In this document: piece after piece, positions 48,201 through 57,215 of the stretch | Layout of the letters: every line of letters starts with the position of its first letter | Position numbering within the stretch: position 1 is the first letter of the stretch | From: Eumeta japonica | Taxonomy: Eukaryota; Arthropoda; Insecta; Lepidoptera; Psychidae | Direction: 5' to 3' | Length of the DNA stretch: 64,000 nucleotides | NCBI GenBank assembly: GCA_005406025.1 | Contig: BGZK01002061.1 | Span: 18,243 to 82,242 of the forward strand | Notes under the pieces: model-generated | Told to the model about the DNA's origin: nothing | Databases searched by the model: none | The model's input: only the letters and a program-made list of their open reading frames with translations | Made by a program: the position numbers and the translations under genes

Positions 48201-51200
48201 AATAATTTTTATGTTAGTTTAGGATAGTACATTTCACCTATTGTCATTTTTTTTATCTTTAGTGCTTATTGTTATTTTTTCTTATAATTTCTTGTTTTTG
48301 ATTCATACTTTATTAGAAAAAAATAGTAAGTTAGTCAGAAGTTGACTCTTTTGTTCAATTTTATTACATTAAAAATGTCTTAAAATTCTATGTACGAGAT
48401 TGTTAATTTGATAAAAATGTTCCTAAGTGTCTAAAGACTGATAATTTTAAGATTAATAAATACTTTTATAAATATTATAATGTCTTTTCTTCAAATATAA
48501 AACAGCTTTTAAAAAATATTGAACTATTCTGAATATATATGTAAATTTATATTGGGGATACTTCTGGACCCCACGCGTGACTGAATGTTACCCAAAACAA
48601 TGCGTGAACTTAAAGGTTAAAGATAAATGAAAAAAAAAAATTTTTTTGTTGTCTTATAGCACCATCTTGTATAATTTCAAGGTAAATGCAGTGTTATTTG
48701 GATGCATGCACCATTTATGTTCTTAATACCAAATGGCATTACATGACATTAATAACATAAACACTAAGTACCAGTTAATTTCCCATATCACATGTGTGTA
48801 TTTTTTGTTGGAAATGAGCGTAAGCAAATTTTCACATAAGAAGTTATTATATTCCCACAGCAAACTCACAAGACACCAGTTTGGTTATCCTGGTACTTTC
48901 TTAAGAAAAAACTTAATAGAACTTATTACACATAGCATATTTATTGTCCAGTAAAATGTGTGAAATTAATTTCTTTATTTCAGTTCTTTTTTCCAGTATT
49001 TTTTGAGCATTGTTTTCATTTTGATTTTTGAGTTATATATCTGATTTTATTAATTGTACGATGCAGTAAATACAGTTTTGAAATATTTTACAACCAAGCA
49101 AACGAACGACTGGCCTTTTATGGCCTGTTATGAATTCAAAATTGCATTTATTGAAAAAAAAACTGTATAAATTGCTTGTAAAAAATTAATTCCGTCATAA
49201 ACAAAACAGATATTTTTATTAATAATAGTTCACCGATTTTTATTTTAATAGTTCTAATTATATTTGTGTGTAAAATACTGTCATTTTTGAGGAACTGAAT
49301 GCTATACTTTATTGGTGAAAGAAATAAAGTGATACATATGGCATACAATATCAACAAAAATTATTACTATCATTTGAATGTTCTTTTTTCCATGGTGTTC
49401 AAAAAATGAAGTATATTATGCCAGTGCAATATATAAGCAAATAGAAAATGCTTTGTTTGTTTTCATTAATTTGCCGCTACTTGTGACCAATAATTTCACA
49501 TTTTTGGTTGTTTTGTATCTTTATATGGTATTTTGTACCTTTTAAATTGCAATAAAAACATTTTCTCAGCAAAAACCTTTACCAATGACATGTAATTCTT
49601 CTATCGGTGTAATTGTACTTCGTAGAATTCTACAGTTGGAAATATTGCATAACATTACTTTTGAACAATAATTAGCTTTCATTGTTTTCAAAGATACCAG
49701 AGTCACTATTCTGGCAATGGTGGCATGTTTGTGATCTACAATTCACATAGCTGACATTAAGGTCATACAATGTGCAACTTTTAATACCTATTTATTCTGA
49801 ATTCTGTAGTCACAACACTATTATAATCTGATACAAATGCCATCTTATGTTGCCACTAGTATGACTCATAATTTTTATAATGCATAAATATACAATATAT
49901 AATTCAAAATTTCGCAAGGAATCCACATGAAATTTTTAACATGTCAGAGGTAAATCATAAATTAGCTTTTAGATATACTTTTAATTGTTTCCTTAAGTTC
50001 ATAAAAACAAAATGAACTACACTTTCAGGTTATTGAATTCAAGGCCATTTTGAAGACTAGACCCAAAAAAATTGTATTTCATTTATTACTTCAGGAAATG
50101 CCTATTTTCAGCTATACTTCAAATAAAGCCAAATCACTCCAAGCCATAGATGAATAATGAAATATAAGTACTTAATAAAAGCATACAATGAAAAGGTGTT
50201 GTTGAATAATGGATTCCATTTAACAAAAATAGATACATGGTGGGATAGATAATTGACCCACCTGCGCGGGCTGCGGTGCGGCGGCACGCGACGCCCCGCC
50301 AGCGCTCGCGGCGCTCCCGCGCACTATACCTCGGTGGATAGTCCACTTCTGTTTTATCCATAACACATATGTTACACATACACCTAACCCAAGTGTGTAC
50401 TGTGTATTCAAGTTTTATACTAAATTTATCTAGCATAAAATTTTCAACTTTCTCATAGCCAGGTGAAAGAATCTAAATAGCATAGTATTTACTGAATCTA
50501 CATTGTTCTCCTTTATAAATTCTAGTTTGGACAATCCAGATTATGCTAATTTGAAAACGATAAATATGTAAGTCAATGATTATGCACAAATATAAGTAAA
50601 ATAAATAATAAAAAAATATAATATACCTTCTCGTCATTATCAGATTCCTTATCTGAACCACCAGGTTCAGAGGCCCCAGAGTCTCTTTTGCCACTGCTTG
50701 TGCCAGTAGTAGTACGACTTTCTCCTGCCATATCCATTAGAGAAGTCCTAGCTCTTGTCTTCTTCCATGAATAGTAATATTTCACTAAAGACGCTATTGT
50801 TTTATCAGGCAGCTTAAAATGAGTATTTAAATTAATATTAGCAAATAAAAAAAGTTATTAGAATGAAAAAACAACAACACTTACCATTTGCCTTATCCTG
50901 TGGAAACTTTTTCCATGAAACTGAAAGGCCTGTTCAAACAAAACTTTGTCCTCTGCTGTCCATTCATCAGGGAATGGCGTGAAATTTGCAAGATCCATTG
51001 AAGCACGAGATAAATCATGTTTGTGCCAAAATAGCATGCCAAGTGCTTGTTCCCCATTGTAACCATACTTTTCTTTAGCAATTGTGATGTATTCATCCAC
51101 TAAAATGTTAAAATTTAGTAAAACCTTTTCGATGGATAATTGTATTAGAATTATGAAATCCACTGATAATTGTTTTATGCACAAGTAAACCTACTTACAT

Positions 51201-51752
51201 TTAGTATCAGATATGTCAGAAGTTGGAGACCAAACAAGCAATGCTCGATCAGCAATCAATTCAGGTCTCCGTTGATCAATGGGTTCTAGCTCAGGGCATA
51301 CAGCTTGATAATCTCGTCCAACTCTAATCTTCTCGGCTGCAAACGGTACTACTGCTTGTTTCATGTTACATGGTTGGTTGATGAGCAGGCAGCATGAAGG
51401 CAGATGAAAAAGCACAAAAATAAGCTCATGAGATGATTATGTATAATGATTAAGTGGCATTAATATGTAATTAAAAATAGAAACAAACAACTTTTGAGTG
51501 TTATCACTCAAAGCTCTGAGATAATGTGACTCAGTTTACTAAAATACCACATGCGATGTAAAAAACGGCATGATTTCGAAGCACGAAAGGAAGCAGGAAA
51601 GCTATCGAGACTTATGACATTTTACATAACAAAATATGAAACGTACCATTCTCATCATCAGAACTGGAATCGGGACTTCCATGGCCATTGGGGCTTGGCC
51701 CCCTTGACCGCTTCCCGTTTCGAACTTCAGTACTTCTTTCAGCCAAAACCAT
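30214..51752 (-). CDS. CoREST: CoREST / REST corepressor, complete gene, 11 exons
   Basis: Exons in transcript order: 51647-51752 ([24 protein letters not shown]), 51199-51336, 50885-51099, 50627-50812, 50262-50348 (tentative), 39282-39397, 38968-39208, 37941-38094, 32157-32309, 31574-31656, 30214-30306 (TGA). Phases match throughout, giving about 523 residues. Domain order: ELM2 ([19 protein letters not shown]), SANT1 ([31 protein letters not shown]), C4 zinc finger (WCTVC...LCQTC), a conserved [14 protein letters not shown] block, linker helix ([26 protein letters not shown]), SANT2 ([36 protein letters not shown]), and an acidic/Pro C-terminus. The family bridges LSD1/KDM1A and HDAC1/2 to nucleosomes: ELM2-SANT1 binds the deacetylase, and the linker plus SANT2 binds LSD1 and DNA. 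Acts in the nucleus. Confidence 0.95.
32157..32309 (-). CDS. CoREST: CoREST SANT2 C-terminal exon
   Basis: This exon completes SANT2 after the 37941-38094 exon supplies [17 protein letters not shown]; the split Gly codon G|GT is restored. Visible residues are [20 protein letters not shown] and [13 protein letters not shown], the nucleosome/DNA-contacting helix of the family, followed by an acidic tail. The intron upstream (32310-37940) is about 5.6 kb and holds the nested inverted-repeat element and two LINE tails. Confidence 0.93.
32398..32755 (-). mobile_element. LINE 3' end, copy D (tail only)
   Basis: It holds only the final roughly 350 bp of the family (minus-strand order: ttataataagatcctagcag, gctcggc-equivalent, tattcaatactttg, acgaaataaaca). 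It abuts the 3' end of copy C in the same orientation. Confidence 0.7.
32757..33475 (-). mobile_element. LINE 3' end, copy C (same family)
   Basis: Read on the minus strand it contains [19 protein letters not shown], then [20 protein letters not shown] and SKITKSFKG, the same region as copy A. It is collinear with copy A from its 5' breakpoint to its tail, and sits in the 5.6-kb CoREST intron. Confidence 0.75.
33756..37290. mobile_element. Triple nested inverted-repeat element with Cys-rich coding remnant
   Basis: Three inverted pairs: A, 33756-34235 with 36795-37290 (about 480 bp, containing ggatgaaacccattagaaaa and gggcgatctgaggtcgggaa); B, 34236-34565 with 35365-35690 (about 330 bp, containing catcgatcccgcgtgtgcgt); C, 35690-35795 with 36685-36790 (about 105 bp, containing tttctgttcgttgaaatctc). 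The order is A-B-coding-B'-C-spacer-C'-A'. It lies in the CoREST intron before the SANT2 exon. Arms within each pair look roughly 90% or more alike by eye. No known transposase was seen. Confidence 0.85.
34850..35304 (+). pseudogene. Remnant of a Cys-rich (CXC-like) ORF inside the nested inverted repeat
   Basis: Plus-strand frame from about 34855: [20 protein letters not shown], then [15 protein letters not shown], one in-frame stop, then a frame change into [36 protein letters not shown], and a Glu-rich tail ending EIEFEDSD before the stop at 35304. Spacing CxCKKGCxxxCxCRxxGLxCSxxCxxCxGxxC resembles tesmin/TSO1-type CXC modules. I recall similar DWGW plus Cys-rich C-termini in uncharacterised insect proteins, but no function. 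The upstream part of the ORF is missing. Confidence 0.7.
38968..39397 (-). CDS. CoREST: CoREST zinc-finger exon and following linker exon, split by a 73-nt intron
   Basis: Exon 39282-39397 encodes a C-X2-C-X15-C-X2-C finger (CTVC...CQTC) with two His downstream, resembling the GATA-type fingers of MTA and insect CoREST. Exon 38968-39208 continues [13 protein letters not shown], then the [14 protein letters not shown] block and a Leu/Glu/Lys helix. The intron between them (39209-39281) is only 73 nt, GC-rich, with a weak donor GTCCGT. Retaining it shifts frame and terminates soon after. From memory, human RCOR1 lacks this finger, so it looks like an invertebrate feature. Confidence 0.88.
41655..41942. 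repeat. Inverted duplication of an acidic-tail coding fragment
   Basis: The plus strand at 41655-41750 reads [20 protein letters not shown] and then SDDESKN with a stop. The minus strand at 41942-41850 gives the same fragment ([16 protein letters not shown]). Both continue into aattatatttacttttgaa-like 3' sequence, so two copies of one gene or transposase 3' end meet tail to tail. It is in a CoREST intron. The identity of the protein is unknown. Confidence 0.65.
43091..43600 (+). mobile_element. 5' end of a pogo/Tigger-like transposon
   Basis: After TA, the terminus cagtagaacctcgataactc has the CAGTAGAACCTCGATAA form typical of pogo/Tigger-type elements in insects. It is followed by imperfect repeats of cctctataacttaaa (43130-43290). 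An ATG at 43531 opens [20 protein letters not shown], similar to the start of CENP-B-like pogo transposases; similarity is lost after about 20 codons. No 3' end was found. Confidence 0.65.
43724..43860. repeat. Degenerate hexamer-like purine-rich repeat
   Basis: A run of gaatcg/gaaatcg/agatcga-like units (for example ggaatctagatcgagatcag, cagaatcagaatcaaaag). It is a low-complexity decayed simple repeat in a CoREST intron. Confidence 0.55.
44201..44798. mobile_element. Inverted-repeat element with agggttc ends
   Basis: Left terminus agggttctgaagcca and right terminus ggctctggaaccct are inverted over about 15 bp. The right side includes cagacggacatgacgaaact. Similar sequences are common in insect introns (from memory). 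It is about 600 bp; the internal 77-codon frame has no recognised similarity. A looser relative (gggttccggagtcaa, ccatgtccatccatctg) is at 57880-57990. Confidence 0.6.
45480..45850. repeat. Old interspersed repeat, parent of fragments at 2470 and 14790
   Basis: It contains both blocks found separately at 2470-2640 and 14790-15000, suggesting a single element of at least 370 bp. It is non-coding, in a CoREST intron. Confidence 0.45.
46770..46860 (-). pseudogene. Possible N-terminus of a Harbinger (HARBI1-like) ORF
   Basis: Minus-strand ATG followed by [24 protein letters not shown] and a stop. The acidic start followed by a basic stretch resembles N-termini of HARBI1-like nucleases or their partner proteins. 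Only about 24 codons remain, so this is a weak call. Confidence 0.3.
47255..48620 (+). mobile_element. piggyBac transposon, internally deleted, TTAA ends intact
   Basis: TTAA target duplications lie at 47255-47258 and 48617-48620. The left terminus cctttaacgtcacgg and the right terminus gcgtgaacttaaagg are inverted over about 13 bp. Sub-terminal repeats carrying gaccccac(g/c)cg occur at both ends, including the hairpin ggggtctaagcagacccc on the left. The length of about 1.36 kb, against the usual 2.4 kb or more, reflects loss of most of the transposase. It lies in the large CoREST intron. Confidence 0.92.
47542..48205 (+). pseudogene. piggyBac transposase with catalytic core deleted
   Basis: The N-terminal part (ATG at 47542) reads [19 protein letters not shown], an acidic linker, then [27 protein letters not shown] and [15 protein letters not shown], the usual start of the piggyBac dimerisation region. 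The core with the three catalytic Asp is absent. The 3' part resumes (about 47970) [18 protein letters not shown]; after a one- or two-nt shift it gives the C-terminal Cys-rich domain [28 protein letters not shown] and [10 protein letters not shown] with stop at 48205. The Cys/His spacing of that DNA-end-binding domain is preserved. It is non-functional on its own. Confidence 0.9.
50262..50348 (-). CDS. CoREST: CoREST tentative exon, Ala/Gly-rich linker
   Basis: This is a GC-rich 87-nt segment open in phase 0, reading [18 protein letters not shown] then Ala/Pro/Gln, and ending CAG|GTGGGT. It joins its neighbours without a phase change, and its base composition stands out from the AT-rich intron. 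The acceptor (aaaacag) lacks a pyrimidine tract, and I recognise no conserved motif. It could be an alternative exon or chance; leaving it out also keeps the reading frame. Confidence 0.5.
50885..51336 (-). CDS. CoREST: CoREST ELM2 and SANT1 exons
   Basis: Exon 51199-51336 carries the ELM2 core ([25 protein letters not shown]). Exon 50885-51099 carries the rest of ELM2 ([20 protein letters not shown]) and most of SANT1 ([20 protein letters not shown]). The join restores Leu from T|TG. The 5' edge of the ELM2 exon is ambiguous: three AG acceptors within about 15-18 nt, all in frame, would add up to six residues (AVVPFA). The YYYSWKKTR end of SANT1 is on the next exon, 50627-50812. Confidence 0.93.
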
Positions 51753-53937
51753 GGTACAACGTTGACACACACAAATAAATTACCCTTATAAACTATAATA
51801 TTTAATGCATTAATTATATAAAATTATTATTTAAAAAAATTAAATGAAATAAGAAGAATCGCACTTCAATTTCAAACCACCGCATCAATAAATTGACAAG
51901 CCTTTCACGCAACGTAACGATTCATTACAAAGTGTCTGTACTCGCCGCTAAGCTTTCATGAACTATACGAAATATTAAATCTTGACCCAATAAAAAAACG
52001 TATTATAGTTCGCAAATTAATTTAGAACGTTTAGAAATAAAATAGGTCCGTTTTGGTATTTTTAAGGTCTTCTTTAGAATGAAATTATAAATTTATTTTG
52101 TAATTCCGAAGTCATCATTTTTATTTGTTGCAACATTTACGCAAACTACAGACACATAATAATGAATCAATGCACTATATTTCATCCTTTCTATTAGCTT
52201 TAAACTTACGGAAAAATTTATACCTAAAAGTTCGTCACTGTCAAAAAGATACATTTTGATTGTTATTTTGTTCTGATTAAATTTCAAAATTTAAAAATTA
52301 GATAAAGTCACCTATCATAGTTTAACTATATGATCAAAAGATGTCGCCAATAATTCATTATTCTTCAACGATATTTAAATATTTTCTTACCTAATTTTCC
52401 TGTAAGTAACAATTAAATAAATCACAATGTCGAAAATGATAGTTATTAGATTATTTTAGTTTATGGCATGTTTATTGCATATTCTAACTTTATTTAATTG
52501 GATAGGAACAAGAAAAAGAAGAGCATTTTCTAAATAATATTATAAAGGTAAAGTGCTTACATGAAAATTTTAATATCTATAAATTGCACTGAATAAACCT
52601 GCAGGAGTGAGCTTCTAATATAAAATTGTATCATTAGCATACCTACCTCATTATAATAATATTGCTTACCATTTTCTCATTTTAGAATGTGACCTCGTAA
52701 TAATACCTTCTCGCATATTTGAAAGTTCTTAGCAAACATTTAGTACCTAGTAGACTAATATTAATATTGGCACTATATTTCTTGATGAAATATAAAAGTT
52801 GACTAGATAGAACAACAAAAAGTAAATTGAAAATTTAAATCGGTTAGAATATTACGAAGTATTGATACCTACTGCAAATCTAGTAGGTACTTGGCAAGTT
52901 TCTTTTGCTATCATTATCTTGTAAAACCAAGTTAAAATAATGTTTTAGAGTAAAACATAATATGTTTACAAAGATCTGAAATATTCCATCATTTACTTTT
53001 CAAGGTTTATAAAACGGGGTTGATTATGAATTGATTATGCAATTGTAAGTAAATCATAATACACATACAAAGGTCAATAAATATATTTTATTGGCATAAA
53101 TAAAGTACCTATGCGCGCTGCAATCATAGCACTCGTAGTAAAACTGTCGTAGATATTTATAATAGCTATCAAGAGTAGATGCAACATGGTACAAGAGGCC
53201 TGCCTCCCAAGTTGATACATTTTGTTGTGTATTGATTTATGGTGTGCCCCCCCCCCCCCACTATTATTTAAATTATCTATGAGACCGTCAAGGAATCCTG
53301 CCTAATCAAATCAGCAGATAATCTTTTTTATCGCAATTTGGTGTTTGATGTATAAATTAATTTATTAGTTCTCATGTCTTTTTAAAAATGAAGTTATTAT
53401 GTGAAAGTGTCTCCTATGTATAAATATATATAAACTTTTAAATTATGTATACATAATAATTAAGAGCATAAACGACAGAATTAATTGTTAAGCGAAGTAA
53501 ATAGTGTCGATCTACTTAAAACATATTAGTATAAAATTGATTTCCTAAATATTGCAATTTTGGTGTTTTTGATTAAAATGCAAAATAAAAATCCTTTCGC
53601 CTCAGATGGAAACCTTATCGATGATAACCGTCTCAATTTTCTAATGGGGAAATATATATAACAAAAAATAACTTGGAAAAAATTGCAATCGTGACATAGT
53701 CATATAAGTTGGAGCAAGCATGATACTGACCCTGTTTTTAGAGTACTTTTGCATTTTACCCAATAGTAAATACAACAAAATGTTTCGTTAGATAGACAAA
53801 AAGCTACTAGTGCAGAAAATTTCTTCCTTTACTTGCTTTCATAAAATCAACTATGGACCATGAATATTGTGTGATTTGAAATTATGTAAATCATATAATT
53901 TGATCAAAAAAAATTGGACAAAGTTACGAGTATAACT
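51753..53937. other. CoREST upstream region, no other gene recognised
   Basis: AT-rich, with many short repeats of no evident family. The CoREST promoter and 5' untranslated exon must lie here, but no core promoter motif stands out. A run of 14 C occurs near 53248. Confidence 0.45.
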
Positions 53938-53945
53938 CAGAATTG

Positions 53946-54113
53946 CAGGGCCGGATCTGCGATATGGCTTTTTGGGCTTCAGTCCAAGGCCCCCGTGGAT
54001 TCAAGGGGCCCCCGGCTAAGTCAAGTCAGTCAAAAATAGATGATATGCGAAAAAATAGGTGGGCCCATAAGTAGTATTAGTCCAAGGCCCCCCTTACTCA
54101 CGGTCCGGCCCTG
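53946..54113. mobile_element. hAT-type MITE with 8-bp target duplication
   Basis: Ends cagggccgga and tccggccctg are perfect 10-bp inverted repeats. The flanks cagaattg (53938-53945) and ctgaattg (54114-54121) form an 8-bp duplication with one mismatch, as expected for hAT elements. It is 168 bp and non-coding; the interior repeats ccaaggcccccc twice. Confidence 0.85.
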
Positions 54114-54121
54114 CTGAATTG

Positions 54122-55380
54122 TTAAATTTTTAATAATATAATACTACCTAATTATTAATTTCGATAAAATTAAACACGGGCATAGACTGTTCACTTGAAC
54201 AAATTGTTTACTATAGCAGCTACGAAAACTTTTCATATATATACATTAAAGACGAGGCGTTTGGTGTAGCAGAATTCTTAGTTGTCAAAACCACATTAAT
54301 TTGTGTTTACTTTAGAATTAAAATTATTATAGGTTTAAAAGAACATAATAGAAAAAGATAATAAACTAATATAAATATCGAAACCAAATAGTTCATTTTA
54401 TTATAATATTACAGAATCAAAATAATTTGTTAAAAAATAGGGTTCATTAAGTTTTAACATTTATAGCTTCATTTTATATCTATACCATGCATGAACAACA
54501 AATCTATGGCGCAAAATAAGAAATTTCGAATTACTCTAAACACCACACACGTGCAAATCAACAAATTGCTATAATTGTAAAATTGTCATAGGTATTTCTT
54601 ACAAATAAACTCGCAGGGAAAGATAACGATTAATTATAAACACTAACAACAACGATTGACACAAACATGTTTATCTTAATATTCAATATGTACATAGACA
54701 AGAAATAACATTTCAAAGGGACTATTTAATGTATGAAAAGTAGTTTTTTGAATAACACGGCGATTAAAGTGCGATGCAAAGAGCGAAGTGCATTAGTGTG
54801 TCAGTGAACTTCATGTTTTTCTTATACAGCTCTTTCTATAGTTCTGGTAGACGATGGAACATTTAACCAATCAAATACTATAAGCATATGACAAGCAAAA
54901 AATTTTTGATCTTATTGCACGCATTGGAGTCTTGGGTATCACCAGATATCATGTCAGGTGAATTCATTTACCACCACTGACAATAAATTCACCCAAATTG
55001 GAACGTCGAAGTGCTGAATATAAAAGTGAATATTGAAAGCTAAAACTATAGCTGTACCTTTGTCCTATATGATCCACTGGTGCGCGAATGTACAATAATT
55101 TCCATATAAAAAGGTAGCAATTTGTACTTGCTGACGACACTAACCTAAGGCGCTATGAACTGGAAGGTCTTTGGCAACCTATTTTTAACACTGCTGGCTA
55201 TAAATCTCGCTAAACCTATACCTGTATATTTAGCTGTGTAAAAATCACTTTACCTAATTTTCTACAAAACAAATATGTACCATTAATCATGAAGTTACGG
55301 AAAATGTTTATAAAATGGTTAAGATAGTGAATGTAACATAAATAAGACCATAGGTACACATATGTTTAATAAATTACTTT
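54122..55380. other. Intergenic, nothing recognised
   Basis: AT-rich, with no frame of note and no inverted ends found. Confidence 0.45.
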
Positions 55381-56250
55381 CTAATCCTAATCATTTCCTA
55401 ATCTTAAGCACCGTCTAATCTTAGTCACTCCCTAATCTTAATTACTCCCTAATCCTAATAACTTCCTAATTCTAATCACTCCATAATCCTAATCACTCCC
55501 TAGCCCTAATCACTTCTTAATCCTAATCTGTTACTATTCCTAATCACTCCTAAATCCCAATCACTCTCTAATCCTATACACTTTCTTATCCTAATCACTC
55601 CTTAAACCTAGTCACTTCCAAATCTCAATCACTTTTTAGCCTTAATCACATCCTAATCCTAAACACATCCTAATCACTCACTAAACCTAATCACATCCTA
55701 ATACTAATAAATCCCTAACCGTAATCACTTCGAATTTCTTATCACTTCCTAACTATAATCACTCCCTGATCATAATCACTCCCTCATCCTAACCACTACC
55801 TAATTCTAACCACTCCTTAAACCTAATCACTCCCTAATCCTAACCTCTCCCCAATCCTAACCACTCCCTAATCCTAACCACTTCCTAATCCTAACCACTC
55901 CCTAATCCTGACCACTCCCTAATCCTAACCACTCCCTAATCCTAACCACTCCTAATCCCAACCACTCCTAATCCCAAACACCTCCTAATCCCAACTACCC
56001 TAACCCCAACCACTCCCTAATCCTAACCACTCCCTAATCCTAACCACTCCCTAATCCTAACCACTCCTAACCCTAACCACTCCCTAATCCTAACCACTCC
56101 CTAACCCTAACCACTTCCTAATACTAACCATTCCCTAATCCTAACTACTCCCTAATCCTCATTACTTTTAATTCTAATCACTCCCTAATCCTTATCACTC
56201 CCTAATCTTTATCACTCTCTAATCCTTATCACTCCCTAATCCTAACCTTA
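55381..56250. repeat. Minisatellite, about 17-bp unit ctaatcctaaccactcc
   Basis: There are about 50 tandem units. The consensus is most regular at 55840-56130 (ccctaatcctaaccact repeated) and decays towards both ends, with variants such as ctaatcctaatcactcc. Units contain CCTAA and CCTAAC steps. It is intergenic, between CoREST and DPH6. Confidence 0.9.
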
Positions 56251-56702
56251 ACAATCTAAACGTTTGTGCACATGTACCTACTGAACATTGTAACTATAAA
56301 TTAATCGATTGATTCGACTAAGTTTATACTGATTATTGTAACAACATCAAATTTCCTCAAATTACATCAACGAGTTTAGAGTATAGTGCGCGACGAGAGA
56401 GGTGCGCTGTATGAGGAGCTCAAACAAGGTTTTAAGTGGCACGCTAAGTAAGTATATTGTAGGGCGTAGCTTGGGGCGGAGTACTTTTAGGACCTTTGAT
56501 GAAGTCGGGGAATTCAAGAATTTAAATGAAAAAGTATTTTCAATTTAAGATCAATACATTTATTGATCGGATCTCCAGTATTTCCCCATATAACTTTCAA
56601 TACGACCTTTTATTAAATTAGTAATTACAACAATCCGATTTTCTATCACTACTAAAGCTTGTATACTTGAGCATCTGCCCTCATCTTCTTTTTTCTCTAT
56701 TT

Positions 56703-57215
56703 TTTGACGTGACAACGTCTTATAAATTGGTTTGCCGGGTGACACTTCAAGAAACTGCGTTACGCTCCGCTCACGTTATGCGCTCACAATGAGAGCGAGT
56801 GAGAGGCACGCGTCCCTTCCACTCGGCATGGTTAGCCCGCCTAAGAGCGAGAGACAGACATAAAAGTGAAAGGCACGCGTCCCTTCCACTCAGATAGGAA
56901 CAAGTAAAGTTGTAGTAAACGCTGTTTCATTGTACGCAAATGTATTGCAAGTTATTGTATGTATATTTGTATATAAATACGTATGTGTGTAAAGGTAAAA
57001 TAAAATTTTGTTAATATGAAATTCAGTGCGAGATTCTTTGTATAAATTAATGTTTTAAATATAATTCTTTGTATAAATAAATGTTTTAAATTGTTACTAT
57101 TATTTCATCCTTCTTCCTACTATACGAATGAATATTCACATTAAAATGATTTTACCACTCAAAGTCGTTGTCACGTAAAACTTTCGCCCGTATACCGACT
57201 TTACAGGCAACCAAT
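56703..57215. mobile_element. Non-autonomous element family 3, copy 3
   Basis: Ends ttgacgtgacaacgtcttat and gttgtcacgtaaaactttcg are inverted over about 12 nt, followed by the tail accgactttacaggcaacc. Internally, aggcacgcgtcccttccact is present twice as a direct duplication (around 56800 and 56873). It is the longest copy of the family in the window. Confidence 0.65.

Noticed and set aside
51551..51778. 75-codon plus-strand frame
   Set aside because: It is antisense to CoREST exon 1, whose minus-strand frame has the conserved MVLAER start.
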